Shown: one piece after another, positions 25,313 to 39,135 of the stretch
How the letters are laid out: the number at the start of each line of letters is the position of its first letter
How positions within the stretch are numbered: the stretch's first letter is position 1
NCBI RefSeq assembly: GCF_000150275.1
Contig: NW_002060944.1
Span: forward strand, 2,518,152 to 2,582,151
Length of the DNA: 64,000 bases
Direction: 5' to 3'
DNA from: Trichoplax adhaerens
Lineage: Eukaryota; Placozoa; Uniplacotomia; Trichoplacea; Trichoplacidae
Position numbers and translations under genes: made by a program
The notes under the pieces: model-generated
What the model saw: the letters and a program-made list of their open reading frames with translations, nothing else
Told to the model about the DNA's origin: nothing
Databases searched by the model: none

Positions 25313-28300
25313 TATTTTGACTCAAGGTGAATTCTGTGCTATATCATTTTGTCGATAGTATCAAAAGCAAATAATACGAGTAATCTCATGTATTTTTATC
25401 ACTACTGCACTACTACGCTGGCGGTAACGCAAGCGGGTATTTGCTAGTACCGTATAATGGATAGTAAATATAGATTTACCATAATTGTTTCATTTAGTGT
25501 TATTACTTTCCGTAAATAATCATTTTTTTTTTTTATATGAACATGATTATACTGGCGTTATTGGAAGGAATCAGGAATACAGTAGCTACAGTTGTTCTTT
25601 TACTTAGGGACATTTATGCGCGACTTAACTAAACACCTAACGTGCATTAGGTGTGTTATAACATAAGAGATTTTGTATTAATCTACGGTAGCAGTCTTAT
25701 TTATGGACAGTTCCCTAACATACTCGTATAGTGCTAATTAGTATTAGTTGCTGAACCTGTTCTTTATAAGATTACACGATTCTTTTTCTAAAGAATTTAT
25801 ACAATAACAATTATGCTGAGTTCTTATTTTATCTAAATAAGATAACTTAGATCTTCTAATAATAGCTTGGATATCGTGACAGAATGTTCCAATTCTTTAG
25901 GAAGGACAATAAGTGACTTATTGCTTCCGATATTTCCTAATTAGCCTTTTCATCGGTTGACAAATCTGATGTAAAATTCTATATAGTGCTACTGTACTTT
26001 GAATTTTAAACAAATTGACCCAATAACTTATAAAGCATCAAATGGGTTAATAAACCTTTCAAATAGTTCGATATAACTCGAAAAATTTATGCATGAAATT
26101 TTTCTATCTTCATGAGTCATAATTTCGTAATAAAACACCACAAAGATTCAATATTTTTATAAAATTTACTAATATTGTGGAAGGTAGATGTTATTGTACT
26201 AGCAGTGCTGTACTGCATTAATTGTTACTACAGTATTTACAGGACTTATTAACCAATATACAACATGCATGTGATATAATTGAATGGACCTATACACTGC
26301 AGTAGTTTAGATTACTGTCTATTAAGTTTGTTTACTTTCTGCTGTAATATTTTACTGCATTATAGCTGAAGATATTTTTATATGATCTAGGGTTGATATC
26401 TACTCCAAGTTGAAATGGGAGTGTTTTTACATTCGCCCATATTTTGTAGTGTAATTAGGATATCAAATCTTCAATGTAGTTAATATTTATAATCTTTTTA
26501 GGGGTGATTACTCAATTGTAATAAAGAATAAAATAGGCACTAAATGTGGCAAAATGTCGTATTATTTTATTGACAAATTATGATGATTATGTGATCAATT
26601 TGAAAGTCTGGCAATGATTGATATATTAGCGCGCTTCGACAGAGTTTAGAATGGCGAATGGTAGCACATCTGCCTAGTATGGTATTTTATTAGCTGTAGA
26701 CTATTTAATGCTGTACAAGCGCCATTATTTATTATAAAATTCTCAGCCGAAAAATAAGGATATAAAACACTTTTTCTATTTGGTGAGTTAACGTTTTCTG
26801 TAAGAAATTTGTCGTAGTATCTTTAGGTGCTTAAGTTATGTCTGGAGCTGTTATCTACCATTCATTGTTATCTTGCAGTAAGAGTCATTTAATGCTCTTA
26901 AACGTGTGCAATATTTTCATAAATTCTTCTATTTACCGATGAGACAGCTTTAGGTTCTTTGACAATGACGTCAGCTTCTATGAAAGGAACCAGCTTGCTA
27001 AAACTAGATAGCTTAATATCGAGACAAGTTGAAGAATGAAGACTATAGAGATAAAAAGAATTAAGCAAAACTTATCATGATGATTTATAATAATCAATCC
27101 TGCACTATGCGTATTTATTTATTGCTATAAAATTCTAAATTCGCATTTTCATTTTCAGTTAACTGCTGAAATTATTCTCCATTATTAATAAGCAAGCAGT
27201 TAATACAGATTAACAAGTAGTAGTACTTTTTATGCTTATGTCTGTAATTGCAGGATGATATCTGCTAAAAGAATAGTTTGCACTGTACGAATTCGAATAC
27301 CTACCACGAAGTATCAGTACTAATCTCATCTTTCTCAAGCCACGGTTTACGCGTAGTTTTATTATGATTTCTTCGCAAGGTTTTGACCATCAATATGGTA
27401 CATGTTGGGTATAGCTTTCAATGAAGCTTACAGATGGTATTAATCCTTAATTATTATTGTAATAGTACCTTATATAGTTATGTATTTTAGCTATATGTAG
27501 TTAGTTTTTGAATTTTCATTGTTCGTATAACCAATGCGATCATTTTATGTTATTCAAAGGTCATGATGGTAGTCGTTACCTTCATCATTTTTTATGATTA
27601 ATTTATAACCAGTGTCAATATTTCATCAATATGTTCAAACGCAATTTATATCGCTGGTAAAAAGTGAAATCGAGAAAAGGCTTTGCTATTCATTTCGACG
27701 CCCTATGATTAAATTTTTATTTTATAGGCAGCAATCAATAACTCTAATGTATATACAATAGAGATTACTTCAAATGATTGGCTCAATGCCGATTTGATTG
27801 TGCATGGATTCTTTAATTTGGGGTTGTAATTCAGTAGAATGTTGCTGTTCTGCCTTATTTTATTGTAATCTTAAATAGGATTTCAACGAGATAAAATAAC
27901 TACCAGAGAAACGTTTGTGCCGATTCTGAACAGTACATCGATAATTTTGCAGCTTAGACTGGTAGTTTTATTCAAGCACAGAAATATTAATATACTGATA
28001 GTATAAGTACGAATTTAATAGTCAGCTTTTCTTGAAGTATATTAATAGTAAAATGGATAATCTAAGGTCTTTTAAGGGATGATATCGGCAAGCTGTAACA
28101 AACTTAGAGTTATCAAATCATAAGTTTTTCTAACCTACTATTATAAAATCTTTTAATATCAAGCTAAAGATATTGCTGTTTATTGCTATATTTGTCTGAA
28201 ATATTAGCCTCTGCGCATAAAAAGAAAATGTACCAGTATTTTAATTATTTGTCTATAAAATTATGATTTTTAAATCATTAAAGTTTAAATAGAAATGAAT

Positions 28301-29504
28301 ATTAGCAAAAGAGGATATAGCTAATTTCCGTTCATTTAGCAAAGAAAGACTACCAATAGGAGGGTTGCTACTTCGCCTTTATGCTAGATAACATACGCAT
28401 AGGCTGCTTTGAACAGCATCATCTGATTGGCTAGTATCAAGTATCGCAAGTGTAACGTTATAAGATCAACTTACATTTACCAAGATTTGAAATTTAACTG
28501 ATTATAAATTAGGGGATAAATGAAATCAATGAATTGAATGACTAATTTAATATCTTTAACGATAGTTTCTTACCTTGTAGTATACATTTCATAAAGTCAT
28601 TATACACTGTACAGTAGCTATGGTATCGTAGGACAGGTGGGTGCTCTTTTTGATTAAAAATCGCCTTTATTCGGAATGTAATTAGATTATAGCCACAAAT
28701 CGATTTCGTTTGCTGGGTGTAGAAATTGCGAGAGAGAGCTACGTACACAATGATTATTCCATATTGTTATTCAACCTACATGGGAACTATTGTTATGGCA
28801 GTATATCTTCCTCGTACGACTGGAAAAAAATAATAGTAGTTAATTGAGGAGTTCAATTACGGATAATAGCTTGCTATTTTCGTCATCTATTGTCAATAAA
28901 CTTAATTTCTAATTAACATCAACTCAATTATGAGACAAGAGAAAATATTGTCTTGGTATAAAATTAAAAGCAGTCATAATAGCGCTAGATATAAAGAGGT
29001 AATATTGCCATGCAGGCAATGGCATAATAGATTCAGGAGGTGGAGACAAATCTATTCTCAATGCCCCTTTACAACAATACTTAGTAACAGCGTCTTGAGT
29101 AAAATAATGGATATGATGATGGCTATTCAATATTATTTTTTTACCCTTGTCGTCTTGTTTGATTCTCAAGTTGTTGTATTGATTCATTGATTGCTTACAT
29201 AAGTTTCAGCATTTAAATTAAAATTAATTTTCCAATCAATCTATCTATGTAATAACTTCGCTTCAACTTTGTTCCTTTTATAAGTACTTTCATTTCAGTC
29301 TTTTATTTGTATTACTACGGTATTTCTTTCATCTTTACGGCAAAATTTCCATCACTACTGAGTTTCAATTTTTATGGCTGATATGGTTTATTATTAAAGA
29401 TCTTTTAAAAATATTAGAATATTTTTGGCGCAGTAAACGTAAAAAATTGTAGTACCTAGTTTTATTCATATTTATTTAAGTGACGCTAAGTGAGAATAAC
29501 AATT
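25313..29504. other. Intergenic and upstream region of the NCS1-like gene
   Basis: AT-rich, with no recognised exon. Overlapping open frames on both strands near 28924-29190 have no recognisable domain. A single palindrome unit (TACACTGTACAGTA) lies at about 28603. The region should include the 5' UTR and promoter of the gene starting at 29505. Confidence 0.5.
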
Positions 29505-32500
29505 ATGGGACAAACAAGATCCAAATCCATTACTAAATTATCTCCAGAAGTATTGGAAGAATTGGAGCAAACAACGCACTGTAAGTGGAAATAGAATTGC
29601 TCAAACGAGTAAAAATTAACCATATCACATTGTTAATCGTAGTACATTATTAGTAAAAGCCATTCTACCTTTTAATGGGTTTGTCGTGCTCCTTCATATC
29701 CTTCGGTATATGAAGATGAAGAATTACAACAAATCAATACTTAATTAAGAATAAGGCAAGTTCTCCGCGAGTGTGTTGACTTGTTAAATCCGTAACTTCA
29801 TCTTCTAGTCTGATTGGAGTCGAAATGATTAAGCAATACCGAAAAATATGGATCATAGACCTTCTTTACTTTTATAAAATTATAAGAAATTTATTATATA
29901 AAATGTATATTTGCCCTATTTTTGCTTGCGTACTCTTTATTATAGCCAAATAGATATTTAGAACGGTAAAACAAAGGAAAGCAAAAAATTCTTATAGATA
30001 TTTTTTTAAAGACTGATCACTGCTTTATTCTCATTTTATTGGGTTAAGATTGAAGAATTACAGTTGTGACCCTTCCTTTCGTCGTTAAGATTCCCAACTT
30101 CTAAAAGTGCTCCGTAGATTTAACCTTGAACATGATACTTTATAAAATATTATCAAATTTGAATATAATCTGTTCATTAGTCCAATCCAGTACGATTAAT
30201 TTTTTATTTTAATTTATTGCGAAGGAATTGCTAGCGAAAATATGTTCCTATACGAGCAATAGAATTGCAACTATTTTTATGTAGTTAATTATCTTCCAAC
30301 ATTATCTAGTCAACTGTTGTACATTTCTGATCGTATTTGAAGAGTTCAGTTTTTCATGTTGGATTTTATAGAGTATACAAGAGTTTATAGTACTATTATT
30401 GCACCTATAATGATACAGCTTAATATCAGTTACCTAAAATTTCATCATTTTCTCTTATAATTTTAAGTATTGAAATTTGGATGGCTAATCCTGCAAATTA
30501 TTTTAAAATTAAAAGTTATTTCTTGTTATTTTTATCATTATCGTAATAGTTTCCAAGAAAGAAATTACTCGATGGTAAGAATGTTATCCGATAAATTGTT
30601 GAAATGACAACTGGCTAAAACAATAAATTAAAAACATACTTTTGCCAATAGAATAAATTTCAATGTACATTATTATTACAAAATCAAATTTAATATTATT
30701 TAGGTCATATTATCAATAACGATGATGACTATACCTGACTTAGTTAACGTACGATTGAAATAGGAATAGAAAGTTCTTAAGAGATAATACCATCATCTTG
30801 TCCTAACTTTAGAATCAATCATAGAAATTTTGATTAACTACATCAATTTTAATGAATTTATTGCTACTAGTAATCGATCATGACTACGACAGGATAGGAT
30901 AATTGATAGCCATTTTATTAGATGAACTATGTAGCAAATTTATGAACACTTGAAGATTTTTATGCTATAGACCTTGTTTATTTTGCTAAAGATAGTTGAT
31001 ATTTTTATTCAAGGTATAAAGATTTTATTAAAGACTGCCCTTCTGGACAACTGAAGCAAGATGTAAGTTTGAAAGATTTGTCGGGTTTATATACTGTTTT
31101 ATATATATCCCTATCGTAGCTATTCTTAGGAAGGGGAGTAATATCTTGATAACATTGTAAAACTTAGAGTATATCGTAAACAGCAATATTTCCGTCAGTT
31201 ATCTGTTCACGATACCGTATTTATAGTTGGTATCTACTGGCTATCAAATTAGTTGAACTTCTTTTTTACGTTATAGTCATAGTTCAATTTTCTACGAGTA
31301 GCATTGTTTTAGTTATTATTCCTTCCTGTCCGAGCTATCTAATGCTAATATTATACCACGTATAAATCTAAATTGCATAATACTGTACATCGTATATGTG
31401 GCCGTAATTTTCATTATCTAAATGTATTATTTTAGCTATAAGTATAACATTTTACGCTGAAACCAAGCCAGAAGATAAATATGTGTATGGTCCTTCTTAG
31501 TCGACACTTATTGATTTTAAAACATCTATTTGTCAATAGCACTCATTCCTATGCCCACAATTTATCCTTTTTGTCTATTTTGTGATGTTAATATTGCGTT
31601 TCATTAAATGTCCAAATTTTCAGCGTTTATTAATTAACAATATTAAGTGCTGTCCATACCAATCTGAAATATGCAGTATATGAAAGACAGAAGTATTAAA
31701 ATTTCAATCGATTTCAAGTTTACTAGATCGTTTGCAACTTTCTCGTTACTATAAAATCTAAAATGATACACTTTAAACTATCAAAAGGTTAGTTTATTAG
31801 ATTCAATTACAGATTGAAGTGCAGAATTGCAGGGGTTATTTGCGAAGCTGATAGAAAGGAATAAGTGGTAAAATTACAGCCTTATGCAAGAGCATTGGGA
31901 AGCCTTCTAAATTTCTTTACTAGAATGAAAGCTAAATGTGATTGAAATTATTTTGCAAAATACGATAATTGTTTATGTCTAGAGATCTAAAATTTTACGA
32001 TTGTATGAATTTCTACAAGAAAAATGCAAATATAAGATTATACGATATTTACTACTAAAGTTGAGTGAGGAAAACAAAGTACAGTGGTTTAAACATTGAC
32101 TTTATTACAAAGGCTTCAATGGAAATTCTTCCAACTTCGGTTATTGCAAATACTATCTTTTATACTTATATAAAACTGAATATAAAATTTTTACCTGAAT
32201 AGATGGAGTAAAGTAGCTAGCTATACGCTTGAATATTGATAAATTATATTAATCTGCTTGTAATTACAGTAGCAAAAGACAGCGAAGCTTAGTCGATGCA
32301 GATAAATTGTAATATAATAATGCTCCACAGCAATGATAATCATGATTGACTAGATCATTCAATCATCTAACAAATGACATTTTCGAACTGAAAGTTATGA
32401 TACGAGTTCTTACTTGATATATTAATTATACTACTATTTTGGTCATGATAATCTATTTAAACATTTCAAAAGATTTAAGAGGACAGTGCTTTAGCTTAGC

Positions 32501-35500
32501 ATCGATTCTCATTGACTAAATTATCGTAAACACAATAGAAACTCGACAATTCTCAATTTTGAGAATTGAATTCTTGTGCGTTGATTGACGATACTTAGAC
32601 CTTATTAATTTTTGCATGACAATTTCTACAAACTGATAATGCATAACAGAAATTTTATTAGGAATTTCAGTGACTTTACTATAAAACCAGAGAAAGTTTC
32701 TATTATTTATACGGTTCACACTTCTTGAATTTTATCTCTTACAGTAGTTAAGAAATGGAGTGAATTGGATGTAACGTTGAGAAAAACATTTACTTGTATT
32801 ACTTAAATACCTTGCATCACTGCAATCATTGCTAAATACCATTACCTTTAATCATTACCTAGCAGCCATATAGCAAATAGAAGTATGACTAGATAGCACT
32901 TAAATTACTCTAAAAAGGTGTAATAGGATTAGTTTTTTCTCTTGTAGACCGGTTCGATTAAAATTTTAACCCATTGATTATTTCCTTAAAAATAATATTG
33001 GTGCTGGCAGTATACATGATTATATATACATACATTAACGTGCTGAGTGCACTTAGATTTGCTTTTATAATTATAATTAATGAACAGTCACTAAAACTAA
33101 GTTTTGCATTAACATTGATCGCATTAATTCATATTATGAATCATGATTTTTTGAAATTGTTTGTCATAACAGTAGAAATTACGTTTCTTGTGTGAAGAAA
33201 ATGCGACATTGTAGATCTCTTTAGCGGCTGATATTATCGATTTCAATCCACTAAAAACTTAAGCAATACCCTCATATTTTCGTATCGCTTCGTGCTAAAT
33301 TATAAATGTTTCATTATCATTCATTTTATTACGAATGCCACTACTATACTAAATAAGAGTTCAACACTCGGACAAATACAGTAGAATAATAGAGATAGCT
33401 CAGTATGAATAGCGAAATATAATAGAATAACTCTGATGTTGCAGTAGTAATTCAATTTCTCTACTAAAAATGTTTTATAATTAAATAAAGTAAAGAATAG
33501 AAATAGAACTGTCACATATCCGTAATCAATATATTATTAGTACGGAATTATAATTGAAAAGTTTTTTAATTGTTCCTTTTGGTTATTTACCAATTGGCTA
33601 ATATCTGAATAGCGATAATTTAGTATCATAATAGTTTTTCCATCTCATCCTGAGGTAGAGAGACGCTCTATTTTCCAGTCCTAAGATAGGAACGACAGAG
33701 TAGATAGATTAGTTGGGTCGCTAGATGGTGTTTCTATAATCTCTTATTATATTTTCACATTGATTTATTGGCGTTATTTACAATAAATCTTTAGCCAAAA
33801 TTTAATGATTACCTGCAAAGTAATGAAAATTAGAATGCAGCTATCTCTCAGTTGCATTAAACTATAGTAATTGAATGTTCATAATTCTACAAATACTATT
33901 TTATGGATAACAGTAGTTTAGTTTCGGTAATTAACAGCTATAATCGTATTAGATTATCTGTCATTATTTTGAACCTTAAGTAACTCATATCGACACTTAT
34001 GGTCCATAATTTAATAAATGTACTTTAATTAGCATTAAAAACTGATACTTTTTGTGTTTTATGAAGATAATTCTAGACGTGTAAGTCATGACCAATCGAT
34101 CGATATTTATCTATTTGAGCTTCATATACTTGCATGAGTGCATTTTAACTTTATTCTAAAACATTAGTACCATAACTCAAACTAGAAATAAACTTGTGGT
34201 CACACAGTCACAAGAAATTTTTTGTCATTTAAGAATCTAATCTGTATTACTACTGACACATTTCAATTTTACAAGATAATTTTAATTCATTTCCAATACA
34301 TCCGATATTCGTTTTAGTATGCTTATGGAAGTCCATAAAATTAATTTAGTAACAACAATTAATGATTACTTTGTATGGTATCTACGATTTACAAGATATT
34401 TGTTGGATGAATTTTTACCGTTTTGTTTGCTATAGTTATTACTTTTTAAGTTACCATAAAGTCCATTATTGGATATGATACATCGGTATTACACAAGGGT
34501 TATCATTCTTAAAAAATTTTACCTGGTGGTGTTTCACTTTACTTTAAAATCACTTAATAACGTCGCTTTTATTAATCAATATTAGTAGCAGCATTAGCGG
34601 ATTACTACATTCAACTCGCGTATGTTCATTTATTTACTATCAAAGAAAAGTTTTATTTTAATTTTCATCTTTTTTGTAAGAGAGTAGAAAAATTGCGTTT
34701 TTAATGTAATGTAATTATTGAAACCATCGATACACAGATAAAGTATGATAAGATCTAATGTACTGGTATATGAGACGCGCAAATTTTGTAGATTGACCGT
34801 AACTTGATATAGTACTGAAAATGATGCGTGTAAAATCAAAATTGATCGTTAATCTGGAAAATATTTTAGATAAATAAAGAAATTAATTAATATCAGCATC
34901 TTTATCTTTAAATCAATATATGAAAGTAATTATCAATATTCAAATATTTTTGAATTTAGTTAGAAAAAATATTTCTCTAAATGCTGTATTTTAGTTTTAA
35001 ATTCGTTCGATCTGATAAGATAGAATTGTTGCGGTAAAATATATGCTTACGAAAGGAGATTGTTCTATTTTTCTATTCTGTTTAATAAGGAATTTCAACA
35101 AATATATGAACAGTTTTTTCCAAGCGGCGACGTTTCAAAATTTGCATCATTTGTCTTTAACGTTTTCGATACGGACAAGGTAAATTTTTGGCAGAGGTTA
35201 CTAATGAATTGTTTGCTTGTAAATTTCGGTCGAGTATATAATAAATGACTCTATTAGTAAGCGGATTATCTTTTACTCCACATCCTAACTTAGGTCAATA
35301 AATTGCAGCTGACAAATAATTACCGATACTTGCTTACTTTTCCTCAATATAGAAATAGATTCAAACAATGATATACAAATTCGATGATTTTTGCATTGCA
35401 ACATTTTTAAAAGTAAAAGCTAATAAGTCGAGAGAGAAATTGCTAGTAACTCTGACTGTGTTAAACTATCAGATACTTTGACGAAGCGTTGACTAGAGCA

Positions 35501-37497
35501 TAACAAGAATGCGCCTATGTTAAAGCTTCATATCTGCTGATTAAACTATGGGCCATACCATCAAGTTAAAAACTTCATTGACCTTCAGTTTCACATTACT
35601 GAAACCAGATATAAACATTGCCACTACTAATTATTTAAAGGAATTTTAAAGTGGTACCATAGATTAGTTTAGGGTTTTAGTGCTCAGACTACAATTTGGC
35701 ACATAAAATATATCAGTAGTAATATTTACATATCGTTTTAAAGTTATCAAACGAATATCTGCAGCATAATTTAATTTTGCGTTAAATAACTATGGATTTC
35801 AGTCTAATAATGCAGATAATAACAGAGTAATTTATATACTGGCATTAATGAATAATTATAAGTAATCTAATTCTTGTAAGAGCACAAACTTTAATTCTAT
35901 TTAAATAATAAGCGATAGTTTGCTGTAACAGTGTTAAAATGCTGAGTCTCGTTTTGCTTCTTGGACCTGTATCATAAATCTGGGCAATAAATATTTGTTT
36001 ACAAATTATTCTTGTAGAATCATTTTATTACTTTTGCCGAATTTTTAACCGCGTTATCGATAACATCACGCGGAACCGTCGATGAAAAATTAGATTGTAA
36101 GTAAATAGATATTTTTTTTCTTTTTTTATGATACTACTACAGAAATTACAGGAATCGTAATTTTTAAATCATCATGTAATATAATTTGGCAATACTATTA
36201 TGTCACATACTATTCGGTTATAACTATGGAAGATTTCAGCACTTAAATACAGTAAAAAAGTTTGTAATGAAAACGTAAAATTGCAATCGTAATTTCTTGC
36301 TAAGAAATCAATCGTATCTGTACAATTTTTCGATAAATTTCCTCTCAAAGGGGCATTTTCCCTATATGATATTGATCATGATGGCTTTATAACAAGAGAA
36401 GAAATGACTGCTATTATTGACGCTATTTACTGTATGGTGGTGAGCAAATATAATTTAAGCTAATTTCATATGGTATAAGGGTGCATATTATACAAAAACG
36501 ATGAATTGATTAATCACTGAAATTTTAAGGAGCGATTACTGTAAAAATAAAAATAAACGATGTCGTTAATTTTATCGCAAGTTTAAAATTGTAAGGCTTT
36601 ATGTTTATGAGTAATAGTAGGCCCTCGCTCGTTATACTTTGCGCACTATACGATAGTATCTGTATAAGTATGTACTAGTATTTTTTACTTTACATCATAT
36701 ACTGTACAGTATAATTAATTAAAGCGTATATATATACAGTGTATGAATAGATAAATTTAGTTATTTTAAACGTGAAATAAGTCTATTCTAAGGCATCATG
36801 ATGCGCTAAACGTTAAAAAGTGATTAAATTGTTATTTTCTTCGATGATTTTGCAGTTAATCAATTAGTAAATGTTACTCTTAATTAATTTACAGGGAAGT
36901 ACAGACGAAATGCCTGCTGATGATAATACGCCCGAAAAGAGAGTTAATCGCATATTTTCGCAAATGGACAAGGTATAATTGCTGCTAGATAGTTATTTGT
37001 AATGATGAGTTTCTTTTACGTCACTTAGGCTTTAATGATTATAATTACTTTGGTAAGTTTTTAGTTAATATCTATAGTAGATTTACGCGCATTAATAGTA
37101 AGAGTTTTAATTTATATCTGATAATTGTTCTGATATCCAAATATGACAAAATAGTAGGTTTATAGATTGTTTTGATTAGATTTCAAATAATAATGTGCAA
37201 TATATCATACATCCCATATACTTTACCTGATTTATATATTTGCCTAATTTATGTATAACATATAAGTTATAGCTTGCTTTAAGTTAATGAATACTGATTA
37301 GATTTTGCCTATTTTCTTATAATTTCTAAGGATACTAGTACTACATAAACTAATCAATTAAATTAATGAACACATAAATGAATTAGGATAATGATGGAAG
37401 AATTTCACGTGATGAATTTGCTACCGGTGCAAAGCAAGACTCTTGGGTGGTTAAGGTTTTATCGTTAGATAAAGATGATCAAGCGGATTGCGATTAA
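29505..37497 (+). CDS. NCS1-like neuronal calcium sensor paralogue, diverged
   Basis: Eight exons: 29505-29580, 30550-30574, 31014-31062, 35090-35179, 36018-36096, 36351-36439, 36895-36972 and 37387-37497; 198 residues. Exons 2 to 7 have exactly the same lengths and phases as in the NCS1 gene on the other strand (25, 49, 90, 79, 89, 78 nt), so the two are duplicates. The start MGQTRSKS keeps Gly2 for myristoylation. EF-1 keeps DCPSG. EF-2 reads [12 protein letters not shown], with His in place of the conserved Gly at loop position 6. EF-3 ([12 protein letters not shown]) and EF-4 ([12 protein letters not shown]) look functional. The NCS1 C-terminal end is replaced by an acidic tail ([10 protein letters not shown]), so target choice probably differs. 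It is a calcium sensor of unknown partner. Confidence 0.93.
31063..35089 (+). other. Intron 3 of the NCS1-like gene, 4.0 kb
   Basis: AT-rich sequence. Short open frames on both strands (for example 32974-33195, hydrophobic) look like chance translations. No exon, repeat cluster or hairpin of note was seen. Confidence 0.5.
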
Positions 37498-39135
37498 TTG
37501 TAGTAGTCCAAGCAACAATTACTTTTGATATTATTTATACCACCTGTACAGGATATTGAACGCTGAATGATTAAAGTCTAATTGGAAAGTCCGCCACATA
37601 ATTTACTTATATTACAGTATAGGTAGCAGCAAACTGACGAAGCCTAAATTAATTATAAGCGAACGCTGTTTAATGTCTATCCATAGATCACTTAGTAATT
37701 ATTTGATATAGTCATATACTCGTACCTTATCTTAAATAATTGTCATACATTGAATTTCGTCAATCCAATATACAGTATACAAGATAAGCCATCATTCCTG
37801 TAGACGTTAAAAGAATTGCTTAACCCTTTTCCAAAAAATTATATGACTGTATCAGAAATCTGTGACCAAGAATTAATGTTGCTGTGCACGTGCTTCTATA
37901 TGCCTTAATTTCAATATTTATTCATGTTATTGTGTGAGGATATTATAGCAATACTTACTGTGTTATTCTGAAATATTAAGCTATCGAGCTTAAGGTCAAC
38001 TTTACCGCATATACGTACCAACATACTCGTACGTATTTAGCTATATGCGTACCCCTAATACATATCACTGTATTCGTTATTCAGTGAAATAAAATGAACC
38101 GGCTTTATTGCTTCAATAACCCAAAATTAATGAAAATTGGTTGAAGTGCTAGCAATTATAGCAATATTCGATGTATTAACAATATGGATGGATAAACATC
38201 CATAGTTTCTCTTTAAATCTGATAATACTTTTATAGCAATACAAAGGGAATCATAATATGACGTCACGAATCACTGCTTTCATAAAAGTTGAATACGATC
38301 ATGAATAAGTTTTCAGACTTTATTGGAAAATGCTGATTTTATCTACTTTAATTAAGATATAAAAAGTATTGTTATCAAGTTACCGTATCATACTAAAATT
38401 TCTGTAGATCCTTCCATTATTTTACGTGGCTCCATGATTTAATCGTGCAGTAGTCTTTAAGGGAGATTGATAGAAGTGTAGAAGCAACCAAATAATTAAA
38501 ATTACAATATTGTTTTTAACTGATCTTTAATAAGAATATCAAACCATTGTTATGGGATATTTGCATTGAGATTAATATCCTGTGGGAAAACCTTACTTTG
38601 ATTAAGAAAAAGCACAGTAGTTTGAGATTTACTAGCAATTTTCCTTAAAAATATAGCAGTTATGATATGTACATATCCAGAAATGCTCAAAACAACTATA
38701 CTAATATCATTGGGCATTGTGCTTTGCTAAGTTAAAAGGTAACGTAGTTCAATTTATATAGAAATCCAATACGGAACTAGTTCTCAATTACGGTTTATGA
38801 TGCTAGTACTTAATTCGGGCACTATTCAGTAGTTGCGTTAGTAGTATATGAAAACAAATTTGACGAATTAGTATTAGTTTCTAGCATAGAGAGACCGCTA
38901 ACATGGCATTTACTATACTAAAAAGGTATCACATACGTAATGTATCAACTGAATTATTGCCAAAAGTTCCTCCAATTCGATACTTCATTCCTAATATTAA
39001 AAACGTTTAGATAGATGTTAATTTGATACTTATTGAGCGCTGCTCTATGCTAGATACATAAATCAAGGAATTAAATGTTCAGTCTTGCAATAGATGGTTT
39101 AAATTATGATTTTACAATATATTAGAGCTGCTAGT
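37498..39135. other. Convergent intergenic region between NCS1-like and CIMIP2 3' ends
   Basis: AT-rich, no recognised exon. Only isolated ACAGTATA fragments occur; there is no GTAC-palindrome cluster. Confidence 0.5.

Noticed and set aside
28924-29190. Overlapping open frames of about 87 codons on opposite strands
   Set aside because: Neither has a signal sequence, domain or splice partners I can support; one is likely the mirror of the other by chance.
32974-33195. Hydrophobic 73-codon open frame in an NCS1-like intron
   Set aside because: AT-rich DNA commonly translates to Ile/Leu/Phe-rich peptides; it lies in the middle of a 4-kb intron and has no conserved features.
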